64,000 nt of DNA from a bacterium (GTDB lineage Bacteria > Bacteroidota > Ignavibacteria > SZUA-365): NCBI GenBank assembly GCA_020444325.1, contig JAHLLD010000006.1, positions 172,622 through 236,621 of the forward strand, in the 5' to 3' direction. Under the pieces are notes generated by a model. It made no database searches and was not told the origin of the DNA. It saw nothing but the letters and a program-made list of their open reading frames with translations. Positions 1 through 9,100 of this stretch are shown piece after piece. Every line of letters starts with the position of its first letter. Positions within the stretch are counted from its first letter, which is position 1. Made by a program: the position numbers and the translations under genes.

Positions 1-41
1 CTCGAAGGTATCTGAATTTCACGGACGGCGAGCTCAGAACT

Positions 42-485
42 TCACTCCTCAGCCAGGCCGCAGCGAATCATGATGACTTCCGGTTCTATCAGTCCCTGCA
101 TACCGGTGCACTGTCCCGTAATGCGAACGGCATCACCGGCCTTGAGCGACTGCGCGCGAGCAGATTCCTCCTTGGTGAGCGTACAGGAGACGTTCCCGTC
201 GACGCCCTCCCCGGTAACGGTCACCACGGCGATGCCTCGGTCATCGATTACAACATCACCGATGACACCGCGTACGAGCACGACCCTGTCATCCGCGACA
301 TATTTTTTCGTCGCCGCCTGCTCGTCGGTGGAGAATTCCCCTATCAGCGCGGCCGCGGTAACGGTATAGTCCGGATCCGCGCCCACGAAGTTTTTGTGCG
401 GTTTGAAATACATTGCGAGTCCGATTCCGATGACAAGCACCGCAACGGAGGCGATGGAGAGCAGTATGATACGGGGTTTACTCAT
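42..485 (-). CDS. OB-fold (tRNA_anti-like) membrane-anchored protein
   Basis: A 147-residue protein with an N-terminal hydrophobic segment (about residues 7-26) that should anchor it in, or send it across, the inner membrane. The rest reads as an alternating beta pattern (VLVRGVIGDVVIDDRGIAVVTV, then KAGDAVRITGQCTGMQG) typical of the small OB-fold family called tRNA_anti-like. Despite that name, such exported proteins have no demonstrated nucleic-acid role. It is the last gene of a minus-strand operon beginning at 2763 and follows the YceI gene by 6 bases. Family call from pattern memory; function unknown. Confidence 0.65.
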   Translation of the reverse strand: MSKPRIILLSIASVAVLVIGIGLAMYFKPHKNFVGADPDYTVTAAALIGEFSTDEQAATKKYVADDRVVLVRGVIGDVVIDDRGIAVVTVTGEGVDGNVSCTLTKEESARAQSLKAGDAVRITGQCTGMQGLIEPEVIMIRCGLAEE

Positions 486-491
486 GCTGCC

Positions 492-1049
492 TCACTTTTT
501 GTAGGGTTTATATGTCATGTCGACGGTGACTTCAAAGGATTTCGCAATTTTATCGCGCACGACACCCGGAATCTCGATACCATAATCCTCCGGCTTCACG
601 TCGAACTTCGCGCTGATTCTGATCGTCCCCTTGCTGACCTTGATCGTCCCGGTTTCCTTGACGCTGTTGGTTTTATTGTGGATGGTCAGCTTGCCCTCCA
701 CCGTGGCTTTGTACGTACCGTCCTTTGAGAAGTTGATGTCGTCGAGATTCGTGATCGTGCCACGGAAATCGCTTTTCGGGTACTTCGACGATTCCATGTA
801 ATTCTCATTGAAATGTTCTTCCATGAGGGCACGGTCAAACTTGAAGGCCTTGATGAGCAGCTGGAAGGCCAGTTCCCCGGTGGAGGGAGTGAGGATACTC
901 GCGACCTCGTGGTTATGGGCCTCAATGGTCTCGAGCGGTGTCTGCGAATAGAACCAGACGTGACCATTTTTGCTGATGTATTTGTCCTGTGCGCCGGCCG
1001 TCGCGACGGTCAGCAGCAGGGCGAGAATGAGGAGTGCTGTATGTTTCAT
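492..1049 (-). CDS. YceI-like periplasmic lipid-binding protein
   Basis: A 185-residue exported protein with a Sec signal peptide (MKHTALLILALLLTVATAGA, then QDKY). The mature part has the YceI lipocalin-like pattern: FYSQTPLETIEAHNHEVASI near the start, a central helix (FDRALMEEHFNENYMESSKYP), paired strands (ATVEGKLTIHN) and a C-terminal FEVTVDMTYK strand. YceI proteins bind isoprenoid-type lipids in the periplasm. Met at 1049 was chosen over the one four codons upstream because it begins the signal peptide. It lies between a DUF5777 barrel and an OB-fold protein in an operon with cytochrome-like lipoproteins, a grouping common in Bacteroidota. Confidence 0.75.
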   Translation of the reverse strand: MKHTALLILALLLTVATAGAQDKYISKNGHVWFYSQTPLETIEAHNHEVASILTPSTGELAFQLLIKAFKFDRALMEEHFNENYMESSKYPKSDFRGTITNLDDINFSKDGTYKATVEGKLTIHNKTNSVKETGTIKVSKGTIRISAKFDVKPEDYGIEIPGVVRDKIAKSFEVTVDMTYKPYKK

Positions 1050-1086
1050 ATCTATATCCAATCCGATGTGACAGTTCTGGGCCTGG

Positions 1087-1971
1087 CTAGAGTGAGAACA
1101 CGCGTGAAATATTGAAGCCGAGATGAATCGCGCCGTCTTCCCACCTCCCTGTGGTTTCGCCGATGAATCCGCGTTCAGTCATCGGCAGTGTGTTGGTCAG
1201 CATGATCTGAAAGACGTGTCCCCCTGTTTCAATGTCCGTACCGATGGAAAAGGATTGCAGCGGCTGCGTGACACCGTCGCGCCCCGGCGTAATGGGAATG
1301 AAGTACTCGGCATTGATTGAAACGCGGCTGGTGATCTTGTAGCGCCCACCGAATCCCAGCGCGAACAGGTCGTTCGGATCCAGCGCGGTAGGAACGAGAT
1401 TTCTGTGCACCACAAGTGGCGTGATCTGCAGCGAGAGTTCTTCGGAAAACTTTCGCGCGATAAAGAGCTGAAAGATGTAGGAGAGACGCGAGGAGAAATA
1501 GTTTTCGCGATCAGGATAGCGCCATTTGATGGTCTGATCGTCAATGCCAGCGTAGCCTGAGATGGCGACGGGCATGTTGATTTCTCCGGTGGATTGTCTC
1601 CAAAGCTTGAACTTCGCAAAGCCGGTATACGCCTTCTGATACGAAGAGCGTCCGATACCCAGCATCAGCCAGTCGGTCACCCCGTACTCGAGTCCAAGAA
1701 AGATGGTGCTCTGATCGAGTCCCCAGAGTTCCTGTGCGCCGTCGCGCACTTCGCCGAAGCGGTGGTGAATACGGAAATCGAGCTGCCGCGCTTTCATCTG
1801 CTCGATGGAATGACCGTTGATGATGCGCGAGGCCTTGAATGTGGCCGAAGCGTACTCCGTTTTCGGCGTGGTCAGTTCATCGAGAAGATTCATGTCATCC
1901 TGCGCATGCAGCATCACAGGCAGAAGCAGGACGAGGGCGCATACGATGAAGGAGGAATGGAGAGATCTCAT
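1087..1971 (-). CDS. DUF5777-family outer-membrane beta-barrel protein
   Basis: A 294-residue exported protein: signal peptide to about residue 23 (LHAQ/DDMN), then repeated amphipathic strands ending in the aromatic pattern FNISRVFSL expected of an outer-membrane barrel. The segments ATFKASRIINGHSIE, DFRIHHRFGEV, LWGLDQSTIFLGLEYGVTDW and LGIGRSSYQKAYTGF match the DUF5777 family as I know it. Its start overlaps the stop of the upstream cytochrome-like lipoprotein by 4 bases, so the two are translationally coupled. The role is unknown. The co-occurrence with haem-type lipoproteins and YceI suggests an envelope redox or electron-transfer module. Confidence 0.75.
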   Translation of the reverse strand: MRSLHSSFIVCALVLLLPVMLHAQDDMNLLDELTTPKTEYASATFKASRIINGHSIEQMKARQLDFRIHHRFGEVRDGAQELWGLDQSTIFLGLEYGVTDWLMLGIGRSSYQKAYTGFAKFKLWRQSTGEINMPVAISGYAGIDDQTIKWRYPDRENYFSSRLSYIFQLFIARKFSEELSLQITPLVVHRNLVPTALDPNDLFALGFGGRYKITSRVSINAEYFIPITPGRDGVTQPLQSFSIGTDIETGGHVFQIMLTNTLPMTERGFIGETTGRWEDGAIHLGFNISRVFSL

Positions 1972-2372
1972 TGTGCACCTCCTGCCGTCGTGAAGGGAGA
2001 ACTGTTGGGTGCGCCCTGGGCGATCCAGATTTCTATGATGCGAATGGAGCAGTCGGGCAATTGGGCGGAATTCTGAGGCATCGGGGTGTAACCGGGCTGC
2101 CAGTTCACCGCACCGCGGAGCCGATCGAGGTTCTGCTTCACATCGTCATACGCTTCGAGCCTGATATTGCTGCCGAACTGTGCGGAGTTCGCATTGCTGT
2201 GACAGCTGTAGCAGTTCGCTGAGAGGATGGGGACGATGCTTCCGGCAAAGGTCACGTTCGTTGTATCACAGTTGCTGCTGAGTGATGGGTACAACGCTTC
2301 TTCACTGTCATAGTAGCAGCCGGAAAGCAGGAGTCCCGCAGCCAGCGCGAAATAAAGCATTCTGAATTTCAT
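1968..2372 (-). CDS. Cytochrome-c-like lipoprotein with one CxxCH
   Basis: A 134-residue lipoprotein. The signal ends in a lipobox (LLLSGC), so the mature protein starts at that Cys. A single haem-binding motif, CYSCH, follows VPILSANC, and the C-terminal part (RIIEIWIAQGAP) is a helix shared with the next gene upstream, as in small Planctomycete-type cytochrome domains. A second Cys pair (LSSNCD, LPDC) may form a disulphide. Met at 2372 was chosen because it begins the signal peptide; an upstream GTG at 2411 is less likely. It is the second gene of the 2763-42 operon. The haem is predicted from the motif only. Confidence 0.7.
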   Translation of the reverse strand: MKFRMLYFALAAGLLLSGCYYDSEEALYPSLSSNCDTTNVTFAGSIVPILSANCYSCHSNANSAQFGSNIRLEAYDDVKQNLDRLRGAVNWQPGYTPMPQNSAQLPDCSIRIIEIWIAQGAPNSSPFTTAGGAQ

Positions 2373-2385
2373 GGTGCCCACCTCC

Positions 2386-2763
2386 TCAACTGCCGCAATT
2401 GGTATCTGCACCCTGGAGTATCCAGAGCTGAATAATGGTGCGCTGCTCTTGCGTCAGCGGTGGATTGGGCGATGGAGGCATGGGATTGATCCATGTACTG
2501 GTGATGGCATTGTACAGGCTGCTTTCAAACGGCTTTCCTGGCGTAACATGACGCAGAATCCCTGCGTCACTCCGCAGGTCGATCTCACCGCCGGCGTGAC
2601 ATCCGCTTTTGGCACAGTTGTTCTGTATGATGGGTTTGACATCGGTCTGGTAGCAAACAGTAGGCTGCTGGTCGACACCGACCGGATCGTGCTGGCAGGC
2701 GGAAGTGGCAAGAAGCAGCGCCACAATGCCTGTGCTGAGAATACCGAAATGTAGACGAGACAT
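2386..2763 (-). CDS. Cytochrome-like lipoprotein with CxxxxCH motif
   Basis: A 125-residue lipoprotein with lipobox LLATSAC. It has the pattern YQTDVKPIIQNNCAKSGCH. This is the C-x4-CH spacing seen in Planctomycete-type cytochrome (PSCyt1) domains rather than the normal CxxCH. Next comes a loop that may hold the distal ligand (MPPSPNPPLTQEQRTIIQLWILQGA). It is a diverged relative of the next gene (1968-2372), sharing the C-terminal helix. It is the first gene of the operon, so its promoter should lie in the 210 bases up to 2973. Haem attachment through a C-x4-CH site is uncertain. Confidence 0.65.
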   Translation of the reverse strand: MSRLHFGILSTGIVALLLATSACQHDPVGVDQQPTVCYQTDVKPIIQNNCAKSGCHAGGEIDLRSDAGILRHVTPGKPFESSLYNAITSTWINPMPPSPNPPLTQEQRTIIQLWILQGADTNCGS

Positions 2764-2973
2764 TGCTCCTCGTATATCAGCTGAGTGAATATTGCTTTGC
2801 TTTCATATAAACAGACAGCAGGAATGTATACGCGGTTACATTCGCTGCGTTCAGACTTACCCTTGGCTCGTTCACAGATATAGTAATGCGGACCATATAG
2901 ATGCAAAAAGGTAGAAATCCGGCCCCTACCTCCAGTCAATACGGTACATCGGTATCTCCCGGAATACCTGCCC

Positions 2974-4671
2974 TCACTTGCGCAGGTAAAATGGCCCCAG
3001 CGCCATGCTGTCTACTTCAGTCTTGCGAAAGAGATGCAGTGCTTCCTGTGGCGTACGCACGATGGGTTCACCTGCCACGTTGAGCGAGGTGTTCAGCACC
3101 ATGCCGTGTCCCGTCATTGTTTTCAGCCGCATGAGCAGCGCGTGCAATGAAGGATTGTCGTCCCGCGTTACCGTCTGCAGCCGACAGCTGCCGTCGACAT
3201 GACACACCGCGGGGAACACTTTCCGGTACTGCGGTTTGAAGTAGAATACTTTCAGCATGAATGGGGATATGCCACCGTTCTCAAAATACTCGTCGACATC
3301 CTCCGCGAGAAGTGCAGCGGCAAAAGGACGAAATGGCTCGCGGTGTTTGACCTTGCGGTTCAATATGTCTTTCATGGATGGATGGAGTGGAGATGCAAGA
3401 ATGCTGCGGTTGCCGAGGGCCCTGGGACCAAATTCCATTCGGCCATCAAAGCGCGCAACCACACGACCTGCCACGATATCTTCGGAAATCACCTGTGTGA
3501 TATCATCGGCACGGGAATATGCAGTTTCTGCATAATGGAGTGCGTCCTTCAGTTGCGGTTCATCGAATGACGTCCCGAGGAATGCATGACGCAATGGAGT
3601 ACGTCTGAACGTGGGGTCCATTCGGGAGGATACATGCAGCGCCGCTCCGAGAGATACCCCGTTGTCACCGGCAGCCGGCTGAACGAAAAGATCAGGAGTC
3701 ATTTCGCGTTGCAGCCTTCCATTGAGGACGGAGTTCAGAAACAATCCGCCGGCGGCTGCCAGGGGACGCGATCCCGCATGAGGCAGTTCCCTGCGAAGCA
3801 GCGTGAATACCGTTCGCTCGACACAGGACTGCAGGGAACAGGCGAGATCCTGATGCGAAGTGTCCAACTCTTCTCCTCTCATTCTGGGTTTCATCTTCGT
3901 GCGCACGGACCATTCCTCACTGAACTGTCCATGCCGGGCCTGATGATAATCGAGAATTCCCGTCTTCAGGCGAAACCCATCTCCGTTCGTTCCCATCGCG
4001 CAGGTTTCATCAAAGAGCAGCCGGAACCGGTCCTTTCCGAACGAAGCAAGCGCCATGACTTTCCCCTCGTCACTGGTGGGCCGAAATCCGAGGAACGCCG
4101 TGACCGAAGCATAGAGGTGCCCCAGTGAATGCGGATAGCTGACTGCCATGCGGGTTTGCAGGTCATTGCCGACCCCGGAGAACAGTGAGAAGGTCGACGA
4201 TTCGCCAACGCCGTCGGCCACCGCGACGTCTGCTTCTTCGTATGGAGAGGCGAGAAACGCGCTGGCAGCATGTGCGAGATGATGGTGCACATAGCGGATG
4301 CTGGCCCTGGTCGGACCGAAGCGGGTTTCAAACCCATGCCGCAACCGAATGATATTGCGAATACCCTGAAGATAATTCCCACCCCTGTGCAGTTTGCTCT
4401 GAAGAGCAGAGGGACGGCGCAGACTGTCGCGCAGCGATGCCGAAATGCGTGTCCCCCATCCGAGCCAGGGGTTCCAGCCGACGGCGATTGCGTCGATGTC
4501 GCGCATCTGCATTCCACTGATGCGAAGGCATTCATCCACGGCCAGCCAGGGCATTCCTTCAAAATGCTTGATACGATTCAGACGCTCTTCTTCCACGGCA
4601 CAGAGAACTTCCCCACCGGACACCAGCGCTGCTGAAGCATCGCAAAACACACTGAGTCCCAGAATGTTCAT
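2974..4671 (-). CDS. Carbamoyltransferase, NodU/CmcH family
   Basis: A 565-residue full-length two-domain O-carbamoyltransferase. The N-terminal Kae1-like domain begins MNILGLSVFCDASAALV and keeps the histidine cluster HHHLAHA (129-135), DGVGE (153-157) and TSDEGKVM (199-206). In the family this domain makes carbamoyl-adenylate from carbamoyl phosphate and ATP. The second, YrdC-like part has FDGRMEFGPRALGNRS (GPRALGNRS at 415-423), FRPFAAALL and LNTSLNVAGEPIV, the transfer site that moves the carbamoyl group to a hydroxyl of a natural product. Its start overlaps the stop of the PP-loop gene by 4 bases. It is the last gene of a four-gene unit; the acceptor is unknown. A perfect palindrome at 3518-3534 lies inside the gene. 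Confidence 0.9.
   Translation of the reverse strand: MNILGLSVFCDASAALVSGGEVLCAVEEERLNRIKHFEGMPWLAVDECLRISGMQMRDIDAIAVGWNPWLGWGTRISASLRDSLRRPSALQSKLHRGGNYLQGIRNIIRLRHGFETRFGPTRASIRYVHHHLAHAASAFLASPYEEADVAVADGVGESSTFSLFSGVGNDLQTRMAVSYPHSLGHLYASVTAFLGFRPTSDEGKVMALASFGKDRFRLLFDETCAMGTNGDGFRLKTGILDYHQARHGQFSEEWSVRTKMKPRMRGEELDTSHQDLACSLQSCVERTVFTLLRRELPHAGSRPLAAAGGLFLNSVLNGRLQREMTPDLFVQPAAGDNGVSLGAALHVSSRMDPTFRRTPLRHAFLGTSFDEPQLKDALHYAETAYSRADDITQVISEDIVAGRVVARFDGRMEFGPRALGNRSILASPLHPSMKDILNRKVKHREPFRPFAAALLAEDVDEYFENGGISPFMLKVFYFKPQYRKVFPAVCHVDGSCRLQTVTRDDNPSLHALLMRLKTMTGHGMVLNTSLNVAGEPIVRTPQEALHLFRKTEVDSMALGPFYLRK
3518..3534. repeat. Palindrome TATGCA-N5-TGCATA, copy 1 (intragenic)
   Basis: The sequence TATGCAGTTTCTGCATA forms 7-base arms around TTT inside the carbamoyltransferase gene. 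It is the exact reverse complement of the copy at 43315-43331, and related copies lie at 32310, 32492 and 55716. Here the codons read YAETAY; at 43315 they read NMQKLHI. The match is therefore in DNA, not protein. Confidence 0.7.
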
Positions 4672-5378
4672 ACCCCCACCCCCTCTCCAGCGTCAAGCTG
4701 CCCGATGGCCTCACCCAATAGCTGTTCCGCCAACCGCGGCATACGTGCTTTGCCGCGAATGGGACGATAGTAGAGACGCGCGTGCGCATGAATCACGAGT
4801 CCAACATAGCAGCTGTGCTGCGTGGAGAAATACACATGTTCCTTTTTCGTGGCATGCATGGTCGCCATCCCCTGGGCTTCACATTGCAGGTCGGTGTTCT
4901 CTTCATCGAATATTACCGCTTCATACTGCATGTTCTGCCTTTCATAGAGCTGCTGCATGACACCGATATATCCCCGGGTCTGTGCCGGGAACAGCGGTGA
5001 TGATTCCTTATTGGCACCATCGTAAGTCTGTGCTATCCCATGTTCGCGGTTGTATGCAATCGTCCTGCAATGCATCGCCAGCTTGCACGATCCACACAGC
5101 CAGGGCACGTAAAAGCTGCGGTAGCGCGGGATGCGCCGCTGCCAGTCCGCTCTGTACAGCTGTCGATAGAGCTTCCCGATCTCTTCCTCATGAGGAATGA
5201 TGCGATGCTCGCCAAAGCGCTGCTGCAATTCACGGGTGACGACCTGATGCCGTCCCATGCGGCTCATCAGTCCGTGATGATAGGTCAGCAGGTGCACCCT
5301 CTCGGCAGACTTCAATGCACGAAGCACCGCCAGTGTAGAATCTGGTCCTCCTGAAAACAGTACGGATATATCACTCAT
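4668..5378 (-). CDS. PP-loop (adenine nucleotide alpha hydrolase) ATPase
   Basis: A 236-residue cytoplasmic protein with the pyrophosphatase-loop motif SGGPDST (9-15) right after the first strand, the ATP site of the QueC/ThiI/asparagine-synthetase fold. Such enzymes adenylate a carbonyl or acid so that N or S can be added. A Cys cluster, CGSCKLAMHC (C95, C98, C104), may bind zinc as in QueC, but the rest does not match QueC well. The Met at 5378 is set by the strong AAGGAGG just upstream and by the position of the SGGxDS loop; the open frame extends further upstream but is the shadow of the methyltransferase gene. It overlaps the carbamoyltransferase start by 4 bases. Substrate unknown. Confidence 0.75.
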   Translation of the reverse strand: MSDISVLFSGGPDSTLAVLRALKSAERVHLLTYHHGLMSRMGRHQVVTRELQQRFGEHRIIPHEEEIGKLYRQLYRADWQRRIPRYRSFYVPWLCGSCKLAMHCRTIAYNREHGIAQTYDGANKESSPLFPAQTRGYIGVMQQLYERQNMQYEAVIFDEENTDLQCEAQGMATMHATKKEHVYFSTQHSCYVGLVIHAHARLYYRPIRGKARMPRLAEQLLGEAIGQLDAGEGVGV

Positions 5379-5397
5379 CATTCCTCCTTCCTGGTTG

Positions 5398-6084
5398 TTA
5401 TCGGGGATTCTGTCCCTGTTGAGATTGCTGCGCGGTGAGGTGAAGTACGCATGAGGGATTGAGCGGCATGCGGGTACACATATCCACCTCGTACCCGAAG
5501 ACGTCGCAGCGCCGACGTACTTCCTGCTCATCAAGATAGGCGGCGTTGAAGCCGAGAAGCAGAAGGCCCTGCGGACGCAGGCGCGGCCTGGCATCAGCGA
5601 GCAGGCGCTCAATAAATTCGTAGCCCGATTCCCCGCCACACCAGTCCGTTTCCGAAGGGTGCATGCGGTCTATCTCCCGCGACCTGCCATCCGCACGCGG
5701 AATATACAGTGTGTTTGAAAACACCAGGTCGTACTGCCCGGTAAATGCGGCAAACAGATCGCTCTCGATCACGGACACACTGGACGCCGTACCTGCGACT
5801 TCCTGGCTGGCGGATTGAACGTACGTGGGATTGATGTCGCCCGCATCCACCGTACATGTGCAGAGGCGCCTGGCGATGCGCGCAAGCAGCGCATAAGGCC
5901 CCGTACCGATCTCCGCGACACGCATTCCGCTGCGCAGGCGCAGGCGCAGTGCACGCTGCAGCACCAGTGTCGTCATGTCCCAGTGAATCCGTTCACTGCC
6001 CTGAAGCCGCACGCCGAAAAGCAATGCCGTAAGCATCGCATTTCTGCGCAGCCCCCTGTTCAACACCTTCCTTGCAAGTCCCAT
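5398..6084 (-). CDS. SAM-dependent methyltransferase, PrmC-like fold
   Basis: A 228-residue class I methyltransferase. Motif I is VAEIGTGPYALLARIA (EIGTGPYA at 58-65), followed by an acidic strand end (DINPTY) and, where PrmC/HemK enzymes carry NPPY, the variant NTLYIP (124-129). The changed motif argues against glutamine N-methylation and for another target. A C-terminal part with LRPQGLLLLGFNAAYL completes the Rossmann sheet. The next gene, the PP-loop ATPase, starts 19 bases after its stop, which supports co-transcription. The 95 bases upstream separate it from the large AMP-ligase and could hold a secondary promoter. Confidence 0.75.
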   Translation of the reverse strand: MGLARKVLNRGLRRNAMLTALLFGVRLQGSERIHWDMTTLVLQRALRLRLRSGMRVAEIGTGPYALLARIARRLCTCTVDAGDINPTYVQSASQEVAGTASSVSVIESDLFAAFTGQYDLVFSNTLYIPRADGRSREIDRMHPSETDWCGGESGYEFIERLLADARPRLRPQGLLLLGFNAAYLDEQEVRRRCDVFGYEVDMCTRMPLNPSCVLHLTAQQSQQGQNPR

Positions 6085-6179
6085 AGCCCGGCCATTCTGA
6101 TCAACATCCCGCTGTCCACCACGAAAGACACATGAATATCCGGATAATTACCCGGCAATAAAATTTTCCTTCCAACCCC

Positions 6180-9100
6180 TCACTCCGGCGATGCTGCTTC
6201 CTCGAGGAGCAGGCGAAATTCCCCGTCACGTGAATCGGCAGTGAATCCTGCATGCATGCAGAATGGTGCGAGGTAATGCGGCGCGCGAAGCGATTGAATG
6301 TCGGAGGCCTTGAGCTGCAGGGCGAGGTCCCGCAGCAGAGCATGCCCATAACCGTTGCCGCGGAGGCTCTGCTCGACGATGACCGCCTGCAGCTCAGCTT
6401 CGGATGTGGGCAGGACGGAAAATACAGCACCACCAGCGACTCTCTGCCTGTCGTCGATAAGCGCCAGGTATCTCAGGTTTTCACCTGACGGAACGGGAAG
6501 CCGTTCCTGCACAAGCAGGGCGAGAATGCTTCCTGTCTCGGCGGCGGACAGTGGTTCACGAATCAGCATCTCCCCGCTTCCGGTGGTTTCCATGGGATGC
6601 TCGACAACGGCGGATTTTCTTCCCGCGATCTGCGTCCTCACGAGCTGCAGGTCTGCTCCCTCCGCTGCGGGGAACACCATGCGTAAAAACTGCTCGCGCA
6701 TGCCGCCGGCGGGAATCTGCTCCTGCAATTCGGCCAGTTCAACGCTGCGCGTAACGGCGAAACTGCTGTCCCTGTGCAGGCGCAGGATAAGTTCATCGAG
6801 CTGCTGTCCGCAGTCGCCTGGAAGCCCACCGAGCACCGTCCGCCGCGTCACAAACCACCGCGCGGCGGTGCCGTATCGCATGACACCATACAGATCGAGC
6901 ACGTGACGGAGGTAATCCTCCCCGCGTTCCTCCACGAGCAGCGGATACGTGTGCGCCCAATCGCGCCAGCAGGCGACGGCATTCCGTACCGCAATAGGTG
7001 GATTGTAACGCTGTGCACGCTGCTCCAGTTCGTAACGGATCAGTGCGGCAGTCTTCATATCGAGGTGCACTCCACGCGCATCCAGCATCTCATCCACATG
7101 CTGCAGCAGTTCCGTCGCTTCCTGTTCACCAAGCACCTCAGCGCAGGCATCAATGACCCAGGAAGGCTGCAGGCGGGATGTATTCCAGCGCTCTGCCGCA
7201 CGCCGGAGAATATCAAAGAGTCCTTCAATGAGACAGTGCGTCCCGTCGCAACTCCGCCATCCTTCGACCGAGGCGAGCACCGCTCCCTCGCGATAGCGCA
7301 ACAGTGGTACGATGACATTTTCCGCTTCAATGGCGCCGGGCAGCAGTTCATGACTGCTATCGCGCCAGCCGCGTATCCAGGCAGACAAACCGGATATCCA
7401 CCAGCGACGCAGCTCTGCTTCATCGGCCTGCGCCGCACCGCGATCCATAAACTCCGCCAGGCTGCGACCCGCAGATTCCGCGAGAGCAATGGCCCCTGCT
7501 TCCGGCATGAAGCTCCCGAAGCGCGGGAGCGCTGCATGGCGCACAGGAGCACCGGAAATCCGCAGAAGCCGCAGCACATCCTCGTGCATCGCTTTCTCGC
7601 GGTAGCGGTCATCGAGCAGGAGACGGAAGGTAAATCTTCTCCCCGTGCGTGTCTGCAATATGACGCGGAAAGATCGCGAGCCGCTTCTGGACGAAGGCAG
7701 CGCTTCAATCAGGATCTGATCGAGCACCATCGCTTCCGAACCGAGTCCGTCAATACCGAAAAGCATGAGAACCGTAAGGGAGAGAAACGGCGTCTCAGCG
7801 AGCAATACGCGCAGCCGATCACGATCCGCGCCGGCGGCGTCCGGCATTGCATCAAGCGCAGCATCGAGCAGGTGCAGGAGACTGTCACGTCTGGTGGATG
7901 ACGCTTCCTGCCTGCGGACGTAGACATCCTTCAGCGCATAGAACAACTCTCCTGCCCTGTCACGCATCTCATCGATCTGCATCCACAGCGCCAGTTCCGC
8001 GCGCACGTCGTAGACGAAGGACGCATCCCGCGCGGCCAGGCGGTAGAGGAGCACGAGAAGATGGTTGTACACGCGTTGTTCCGCTGCAGAGGGATGCGGC
8101 TGCTGCTGACGGTAACTGTGCAGACGGCGGCGCAGAGCTGCCAGCCGCTCACCGCGCATGTCGGGCGAAGCGATACGGTCGAGGGCGGGACCATCGAGGA
8201 AACTGCGCTCGGACCGCATGAACGCATTGTACGGTGCGGCATCCTCTGGCATTGGATCGAACAGCAACAGTGTTTCGTAGGCGCGGATGCGCACGGCCTC
8301 ATCCGGATGCCAGGCACAGGCACCGAGGCGTTTGCGGAGCAGGGACAGATGCCGGTGCGGTATCGACTCAAGCGCGGCGCCGAGATCATCGAAGAGCTGC
8401 AGTGCCAGAGGGGAATCCGCAGTGAAGGTAATGGACAGCATGCGATGCAGCTGCTGCAGCACGGTGCCGATACTGGCCTTCGACGACGCGTCCACTCCCA
8501 CCTCGGTGCGATCAGCGCCGTCCGACATACGCACAGCATCGACAGGCCATTGCAGCGGGATCACCGCTTCGACTTCATCGAGCGGGACATCCCACCCCTC
8601 GTGACAGGGGAGGAAACCGGTCAATGCTGCATTCCCTGTCCAACCATACGGCTGCCTGCAGAGGCGTCCGAGATCCACGGTCGCCGAACGCAGCTGGTAT
8701 TCGAGATCACCAATTCGCCAGTGTCCCTCATTCCTTCCGGCCGCGACGGGGAGCAGTGCGCGGGTGGCCGCGTTATAGAGTCCCTCAGGACGCAGTTGCA
8801 AATCCCGTTCAGTGCACCCGAGATCCCGCAGCATCCACAACGGCAGACGCAGGCGCAGGCCGGCAATCTCGAAGCGCAGCGCGCGTTCCTGGTACATGCG
8901 CGCGATCTCCGCACTGTAGTTCTCCCTGATGCGCTTTCGATTGAGCGAGCCCTTGGGCGTGAGCTCACCGCGGGATTCGGAAAAGTCTTCATCGAGCAGC
9001 GTGAATTCGAGAATGCGTTCGTATACGGGAAGCTCCCTGTTCACGGCACGGATGATCTCGTTGAAATATCGCTCCCGCTGCTGCGTGGAGGCAAGCTTTT

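Noticed and set aside
5379..5639. N-terminal extension of the PP-loop ATPase
   Set aside because: The 87 extra codons run through the methyltransferase gene in another frame and lack fold features. The AAGGAGG and the SGGxDS position set the start at 5378.
6248..6261. CTGCATGCATGCAG palindrome as a sixth copy of the TATGCA motif
   Set aside because: It has a different arrangement (no TATGCA ... TGCATA with a 5-base gap) and lies in the GNAT-coding part, so it looks like codon coincidence.
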